From: Chloroflexota bacterium | Lineage (GTDB): Bacteria; Chloroflexota; Anaerolineae; B4-G1; SLSP01 | Direction of reading: 5' to 3' | Assembly (NCBI GenBank): GCA_022707725.1 | Contig: JAKJAB010000039.1 | Coordinates: 7,781 to 16,199, forward strand | Length of the DNA: 8,419 nt | Shown here: positions 1-4,699 of the stretch, one piece after another | How the letters are laid out: every line of letters starts with the position of its first letter | How positions within the stretch are numbered: the first letter of the stretch is position 1 | Made by a program: the position numbers and the translations under genes | Notes under the pieces: model-generated | Told to the model about the DNA's origin: nothing | The model's database searches: none | What the model saw: the letters and a program-made list of their open reading frames with translations, nothing else

Positions 1-461
1 CGCAAAGGTTGCAACGTCTGTGTGATCTCCAAAACCGCCAGCGTCAGATAAGCAACGCCCATCGCAAAGGAAAAGTACCGCATTGGCCTGGCGCCGCCGA
101 TCAGTCCCACCACCACCCCCGCTGCTACAAGACCCGATATCACCGGTCCAGTAACGCCGCCCAGAAGGTAGATAGCGCCTAGCAAACCAGAAACTAATCC
201 AGGCACGTAAATCGCAATGGCAAGGGTTGGTTGTTGGCGACGGAGCAACAACAGACCGGCCACGCTAAATACCAGGAAAACCAGGGGCATCGCCAACACC
301 ATACCACGGAGCGAAAACTGTGGAACGATGATCCACAAACCGACCAGGACGGCCAAAAGTATGGCCGCTGCCGCCGTCGAAATCCGCATAATCGCCCGGG
401 CCGTTTGGATGCGCCAGATCTGGACTTGATCTATCTCAACCGGCGATGAATGAGTCTGCAT
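1..461 (-). CDS. Polytopic membrane protein, N-terminal part (3' end outside window)
   Basis: An open frame runs from an ATG at 461 through the left window edge (153 full codons, no stop), so only the N-terminus is seen. The first 26 residues are polar and contain R17, R22 and R26. Five hydrophobic segments follow at about 27-47, 53-73, 79-101, 105-123 and 128-147. Arginines at 74-75 and 125/128 lie between helices 2-3 and 4-5, which by the positive-inside rule puts the N-terminus in the cytoplasm. The start is fixed by a purine-rich ribosome site and by a TAATG junction with the preceding gene (its TAA shares one base with this ATG), so translation is probably coupled. I do not recognise the family. 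From its place after two sensor genes, the missing part could be a GAF/PAS sensor or the histidine kinase the operon otherwise lacks; that is a guess. A transporter is also possible. Confidence 0.82.
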   Translation of the reverse strand, partial: MQTHSSPVEIDQVQIWRIQTARAIMRISTAAAAILLAVLVGLWIIVPQFSLRGMVLAMPLVFLVFSVAGLLLLRRQQPTLAIAIYVPGLVSGLLGAIYLLGGVTGPVISGLVAAGVVVGLIGGARPMRYFSFAMGVAYLTLAVLEITQTLQPL

Positions 462-3400
462 TACATCCCCCTCTGTTCTGAAGCCTCTGAGGTTTGCGCT
501 CGTCCGATATCGATCCGCGCCTGCATATCGGCCTCCAATGCCTGGCCCAAGTGCTGCAGCGCGCGCTGAATCGCTTCATCGACCGTGAGCGCCCCGCGGA
601 TTTGATCGGTGATCTCGCGCGTCAGGCGCTCGCGCGCGGCGCGGCGTTGGGTCTCTTCGAGCAAGCGCAACGTTTCGGCGACGATGCCCATGCGTTCGGC
701 GATCGTTTCCACCAGGGCGATCTCGTCCTGCGTCCAGCGCCGGCCCTGGTCTTCGTCGTGGATACCCAGCGCGCCGATGATCTGATCGCGCAGCGAAATC
801 GGCGCAACCAGAGCGGCGTGGTCAATAGCCTGTGTGTTACCGGACAAGGCCACGGCTTCCTGACGGGTCAATGCTTGCTGTATTTCGGGCAAAATGTCGA
901 CAGCCTGCAAGGGAGTGATACCAGGCCGCGTCGCCTCATAATCAGTAAGTAACGTCGATACCTGACGCCCACCCCAGGTCTCGCGCACATACTGGCGCTG
1001 AACCATTTCCAGATCGCGCAGGGCGCTCTGCGTCTGTTCGAACAGACGGATATTTTCGATAGCGTTAGCCAATTGATCCGCCAACGCTTGCAGCACGGCG
1101 ATGTCTTCCTGCCCAAAAGCGGCGGCTTCAACGCTCTGGATGGTCAACGCACCGATGACGCCGCCACGGCTGCGGAGCGGCAGCGCCAGTTCCGAACGCG
1201 TTTCCGGCAGCAGCGGATTGTCGAAACGCACGGCCTCGGCACCCACGTCAAGCGCGATGCGCGCTTCTCCCGTCGCCACGCACTGCCCGATCATCGAACT
1301 GCCGCCGACTTCCAGACGATGCCGGCGGGCCATCATCTGCGCGCCGGCTTCACCGGTTCCGGCGCGCAACACGGCCCATTGTCGGCGTGGCACGCTGGCA
1401 AACTCAGCCGGGGCGGTCATCGTATCCACGAGGAACAGTCCCGCATAGTACAGGTCCAGTTGCTTGCGCAGCAGATTCACAGCCTGCTGGATCAAGCTAT
1501 CCACGTCCAACACCTCACTTGCTAACCGTGCGACGTCGGCTACCGTTTGGAGTTGCAGGTCGCGTCGCCGCATCAGAGCCTCGGTGCGTCTGCGTTCAGT
1601 GATATCGCGGGTCAGCCCCACAAAACCGGTGATGTTGTCGTCGGCGTCTCGCAGTGGAATTTTGGTGCTCGATACCCACTGCTGCTGGCCCGTCGTCTGA
1701 TCCACCACCGGTTCCGCACGATCGATCAAGATTTCACCGGTTTCCATCAATTTTTGCTCATCGGTGTAATACTGGGTTGCCAGTTCGTGAGGAAACATAT
1801 CAAAGTCGCTCTTCCCGATCACTTCTTCCTGCGTCTGCGCGCCCAATACACGCAGATGCGCAATGTTGTTGATCAAGAAACGGCTTTGGCGGTCCTTGAT
1901 ATAGATGTAATCCGGTAGGTTGTCGATGAGGGTGCGCAGCAGGTTGCGCTCCTGAGCCAACTGCATCTCCACGTTTTTACGCTCCGTAATATCCGTCGAA
2001 ATACCAAACGTGCCGATGATGTTACCCTCACGGTCGCGCAGCGGCATTTTCGTCGTCGAAACCCAGGTGTCGGGTCGATCAGACCATGTCTCGCGCTCTT
2101 CAAGTCCAACGAGCGGTTCGCCGGTGCGGATGATGCGCTGCTCGTCTTCGTAAGCAGGGCGGGCATGATCTTCGGTAAAGAAATCGAAATCGCTTTTGCC
2201 GATGATGTCCAGCGGATTGCTCAACCTAAAATGGTCAGTTTGCGAACGGCTGGCGCGAAGGAAGCGACTCTCCCGATCTTTGAAATAGATGTGATCCGGG
2301 ATGCTGTCCATCAAAGCATTCATCAAGTACTGTTCCAATTCCAGGGCTTCATACAACCGGGCATTGGTGATAGCGTTGGCCACCTGATCGGCCAGTGTTT
2401 GCAAGACTGTAATGTCTTCGGGACTAAAAGCGCCCTCCTGCGTACTCTGAACCGTCAACGCGCCGATGACGTCGCCCCGGCTGATCAAGGGCAACGCCAG
2501 CTCGGAGCGTGTGTCGGGTAGCAGGGGGTGCGGACGGCGCACCGCGTCGCGGCCCACGTCCAGCGCAATGCGCGCTTGCCGGTTGACCACACACCAGCCG
2601 ATCATCGAGGTATCCGCTACCTGCAAGCGGTGTCCTTGTTCCACCATACGCTTCCCGGCCTCGCCCGAACCCGCCTTCAAGACGGCCCATTGCACGGTCG
2701 GATCTGCCGGATCAGGTTCCACCAGGAAGAGGCCAGCATAATAGAGATTGAAGCGGTCATGGACCAACGTCACAACTTGCTGGATCAGATCATCGGGATC
2801 AAGCACCGCGCTCGCGGCGCGGGAGACTTCGGCGGCGGTTTGCAGTTGCAGTGCGCGACCGGCCAGCCGTTCGGTGACCAATACCCCTTGCAACGCGCTG
2901 CTGATCTGCATACGCAACGTGTCGTAGATGGCGCTTTCGCGCGGGCCAACCTCGAAGCATACCTGACCGAGGTACTCATCTCTGAAATGCAAAGGTTCGA
3001 TCACCAGACTGTAACGCCGGTCTTCGGGGAGCAATCCCGCCGGCAGCAGATCACGCGCGGGATAGTGTTGTTTTTCTCTCTTTTCCAAACCCCGCGCGCG
3101 ATCGCAGGCTAACAGCAGCTGCGACATCGTCGAGGACAGCGGCGTTTCTTTGGGCGCTTGCAGGTCGGCGTACACCGACAGGTAGAAAGCTGGAATGCCC
3201 AACCGGGGCAATCCGTAAGACATCGCGTTCAATAAATCATCCAGCGCGCCCGCAGAAACAAATACCTGGCCGATTTCGCGCATAATGCCTTCGCGTTGGG
3301 CAGCTTGCAACCGTTGGCGCGCCTGCGCCTGCTGCGCCGCGCTGCCAATCAGGACCCGCGCTGGCTGCAGTAGACCTTCGATGCGCTGCGACAGGGTTAT

Positions 3401-4699
3401 GTCGCTGGCGCACGCGAGCGCATGCGAACGCAAAATCGAAAGACTGTTCTGCCAGGCTGTCACATCACCCTGTTCCAGCATCGTCTGGCGCATGAGACCA
3501 TCAAGCACGCGCAAGAAGACCTCGGCGGAGGCGGCAGTCTCATCCTGCGCTGCGCCAATGAAAGCATCCACCAGACGGATGACACGCGCCCTGACCACCG
3601 CGCTGGCGTCATCCGGTAACGGCCCAACGGTGAGCATCCTGACCATGTCGGATAGCATGACTTCACGGCGCGTAGCCATAGCTGCCGGGAAGGACGCGCC
3701 GGGTTCGGCGGAAGTCTCTGGCCTCAACCGCGATTCCGCTTGCAGCACGGCAGCATCCAGACAGCCACACGATTGACGCACGATCAACTGTGGGCGCAAG
3801 CTGACCTGCGGCGGGACGGTTTCCTCTTGCAATTGCGCCAACACCAGTTCCGCCGCCCGACGCCCCTGCTCGTGCAGAGGCTGGCGCACCGTCGTCAGGG
3901 CAGGGATGACGTAACGACTATCCTCGATGTCGTCGAAGCCAACGACCGCCATGTCATCAGGGACTTGAATGTCCCGCGCTTGCAAGATGTCCAATATCTG
4001 AAGCGCGATCCCATCATCGTTAGCGACCAGCGCCTCAACATCAATCCGCGGACGCAATTGGCGTTCATCCAACAATAAGCGGATTCCGGATTCGGGCGTG
4101 TTGTAGTGAACACCGGGGATCACGAGAGTGGGATCAACTGCAATCCCATGTTCAGCCAACACGCTGACGTAGGCCTTATAGCGCGCATCACTCTCCGGGT
4201 GGCCCTCCTGCTTGTGGAAGAAGGCAATGCGCCGGTAGCCATGCACTTCCACGAGATGAAGCATCAACTCACGCATACCATAGTCATTATCCATCAGCAC
4301 ACTGGAGATGCCATCCAACGGTATGGCGATGCTGGCCATAGGCAAAGGCCGGTAACGCTCGCAGAATATCTGCATTTTCTCCGGGCCGATCGGCGTCCCC
4401 ATCGACCCTGAGGCGATAACCAACCCATCGAAACGCTCCTTATTAACCAAATCATAAAGTACATTGCTCATCGCATCAGGATGCGGTTCATTGTGTAGCG
4501 AAGCGCCGACGAGACAGAGCACATTCACGTCCCGCTCGCGCGCCAGGGACTCCACACCCTGCCAGATCGCATTGTGATACCCCGCTGTGAGGTTGTCGGT
4601 AAAGAAACCCAGTGTGGGCCGGCGCTGTGTGGGTGCAGGTGCGCCGGCCGGTGTCCTGCGGGGCGAGCTGCCGCCCGAACGTCTACTCTGCTTCGCCAT
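461..4699 (-). CDS. Cytoplasmic multi-sensor protein: LacI-type ligand-binding + GAF/PAS/PAS/GAF, no output domain
   Basis: 1412 residues with no signal peptide or membrane helix. Order: basic, proline-rich N-tail (1-27); LacI/Peripla_BP-type domain (28-313) with ND at 227-228 and GFDD at 254-257, ending in SCGC (310-313); helical region (340-465); divergent GAF-like domain (470-610); GAF (617-783); PAS (790-908) and PAS (917-1036), each ending in DITER; GAF (1048-1221); divergent GAF-type domain (1236-1345); tail (1350-1400). There is no HTH, kinase, GGDEF or receiver domain. It probably binds a small molecule in the LacI fold plus unknown ligands in GAF/PAS and relays this by protein contacts (inference). 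The frame stays open up to 4792, but the ATG at 4699 has GGAGG five bases upstream, and the longer N-terminus would only overlap the previous gene further. It overlaps that gene by 17 nt, and the next gene starts on its stop codon. An incomplete kinase partnered in trans is the main alternative. Confidence 0.93.
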   Translation of the reverse strand: MAKQSRRSGGSSPRRTPAGAPAPTQRRPTLGFFTDNLTAGYHNAIWQGVESLARERDVNVLCLVGASLHNEPHPDAMSNVLYDLVNKERFDGLVIASGSMGTPIGPEKMQIFCERYRPLPMASIAIPLDGISSVLMDNDYGMRELMLHLVEVHGYRRIAFFHKQEGHPESDARYKAYVSVLAEHGIAVDPTLVIPGVHYNTPESGIRLLLDERQLRPRIDVEALVANDDGIALQILDILQARDIQVPDDMAVVGFDDIEDSRYVIPALTTVRQPLHEQGRRAAELVLAQLQEETVPPQVSLRPQLIVRQSCGCLDAAVLQAESRLRPETSAEPGASFPAAMATRREVMLSDMVRMLTVGPLPDDASAVVRARVIRLVDAFIGAAQDETAASAEVFLRVLDGLMRQTMLEQGDVTAWQNSLSILRSHALACASDITLSQRIEGLLQPARVLIGSAAQQAQARQRLQAAQREGIMREIGQVFVSAGALDDLLNAMSYGLPRLGIPAFYLSVYADLQAPKETPLSSTMSQLLLACDRARGLEKREKQHYPARDLLPAGLLPEDRRYSLVIEPLHFRDEYLGQVCFEVGPRESAIYDTLRMQISSALQGVLVTERLAGRALQLQTAAEVSRAASAVLDPDDLIQQVVTLVHDRFNLYYAGLFLVEPDPADPTVQWAVLKAGSGEAGKRMVEQGHRLQVADTSMIGWCVVNRQARIALDVGRDAVRRPHPLLPDTRSELALPLISRGDVIGALTVQSTQEGAFSPEDITVLQTLADQVANAITNARLYEALELEQYLMNALMDSIPDHIYFKDRESRFLRASRSQTDHFRLSNPLDIIGKSDFDFFTEDHARPAYEDEQRIIRTGEPLVGLEERETWSDRPDTWVSTTKMPLRDREGNIIGTFGISTDITERKNVEMQLAQERNLLRTLIDNLPDYIYIKDRQSRFLINNIAHLRVLGAQTQEEVIGKSDFDMFPHELATQYYTDEQKLMETGEILIDRAEPVVDQTTGQQQWVSSTKIPLRDADDNITGFVGLTRDITERRRTEALMRRRDLQLQTVADVARLASEVLDVDSLIQQAVNLLRKQLDLYYAGLFLVDTMTAPAEFASVPRRQWAVLRAGTGEAGAQMMARRHRLEVGGSSMIGQCVATGEARIALDVGAEAVRFDNPLLPETRSELALPLRSRGGVIGALTIQSVEAAAFGQEDIAVLQALADQLANAIENIRLFEQTQSALRDLEMVQRQYVRETWGGRQVSTLLTDYEATRPGITPLQAVDILPEIQQALTRQEAVALSGNTQAIDHAALVAPISLRDQIIGALGIHDEDQGRRWTQDEIALVETIAERMGIVAETLRLLEETQRRAARERLTREITDQIRGALTVDEAIQRALQHLGQALEADMQARIDIGRAQTSEASEQRGM
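467..474 (-). promoter_or_regulatory. Ribosome binding site for the membrane-protein gene starting at 461
   Basis: The minus strand reads AGAGGGGG, followed by five bases and then the ATG at 461. It lies inside the last codons of the upstream 1412-residue sensor gene. With the one-base TAATG stop/start overlap it supports 461 as a genuine start and suggests re-initiation by terminating ribosomes. Confidence 0.7.
500..652 (-). other. Conserved C-terminal tail module (residues 1350-1400)
   Basis: The tail begins RRAARE, then LTREITDQIRGAL, and continues through an amphipathic helix to QARIDIG just before the stop. The same arrangement ends the two upstream proteins (4779-4928 and 7685-7834). 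It looks like the first helix and strand of a GAF domain whose remainder is absent in all three. Confidence 0.65.
1037..1558 (-). repeat. Internal repeat copy B: GAF domain (residues 1048-1221)
   Basis: Second copy of the duplicated GAF domain, flanking the PAS pair on its C-terminal side. It differs from copy A mainly by a short insertion rich in Ala/Pro near residues 1094-1106, and by GQCV in place of GWCV. It then leads into the divergent C-terminal GAF-type domain that starts around the RETW at 1239-1242. Confidence 0.85.
1592..1951 (-). repeat. PAS repeat copy 2 (residues 917-1036)
   Basis: Second PAS domain, clearly related to the copy just before it: PDYIYIKD, SRFL, IGKSDFDMF, WVSSTKIPLRD and GLTRDITERR. 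Eight residues separate the two copies, which suggests one continuous helical connector. Confidence 0.85.
1976..2332 (-). repeat. PAS repeat copy 1 (residues 790-908)
   Basis: PAS domain with the signatures PDHIYFKD, SRFL, IGKSDFDFF and STTKMPLRD, ending in GISTDITERK. It lies head-to-tail with a second copy at 1592-1951. The PDxIYxKD / IGKSDFD pattern is that of PAS_4/PAS_9-like sensor domains, whose ligand cannot be assigned from sequence. DITER is the usual exit of such PAS domains into a signalling coiled coil. Confidence 0.85.
2351..2851 (-). repeat. Internal repeat copy A: GAF domain (residues 617-783)
   Basis: First copy of a GAF domain duplicated within the same protein. It shares LQLQT, LYYAGLFLV, QWAVL, GEAG, MIG, RIALDVG, TRSELALPL, VIGALT and LADQ with the copy at 1037-1558. 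A hand alignment gives about 105 identities in about 165 aligned positions. The neighbouring gene has a more distant copy at 5337-5813. Bound ligand unknown; C703 lies in GWCV but nothing marks it as a bilin attachment site. Confidence 0.85.
3761..4618 (-). other. LacI/periplasmic-binding-protein-like ligand domain without HTH (residues 28-313)
   Basis: This part of the 1412-residue protein follows the LacI effector-binding fold. It opens with GFFTDNLTAGYHNAIWQGV (first strand and helix). DND at 137-139 and the hydrophobic segment near 158 mark the first crossover, ND at 227-228 is in the C-lobe, and VVGFDD then LTTVRQP close the domain. LacI regulators carry a roughly 55-residue HTH plus hinge before this fold; here only 27 basic, disordered-looking residues precede it, so it should sense rather than bind DNA. 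LacI-type domains usually bind sugars or nucleosides, but the ligand cannot be read from the sequence. Confidence 0.88.

Noticed and set aside
1037..2851. GAF domains as bilin-binding (phytochrome or cyanobacteriochrome) photosensors
   Set aside because: The only recurring Cys (GWCV / GQCV) is not in a recognisable bilin-attachment motif and is Ser in the neighbouring paralogue; no PHY domain is present.
494..3776. Several plus-strand open frames of 100-194 codons (for example 494-952, 2528-3112 and 3285-3776)
   Set aside because: They lie opposite the long minus-strand sensor gene, have Arg/His/Gln-rich translations without domain motifs, and overlap each other; they are antisense shadows in GC-rich coding DNA.
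4619..4699. DNA-binding HTH at the N-terminus of the LacI-type protein
   Set aside because: Only 27 residues precede the fold and they are Ser/Arg/Pro/Ala-rich with no helix-turn-helix pattern.
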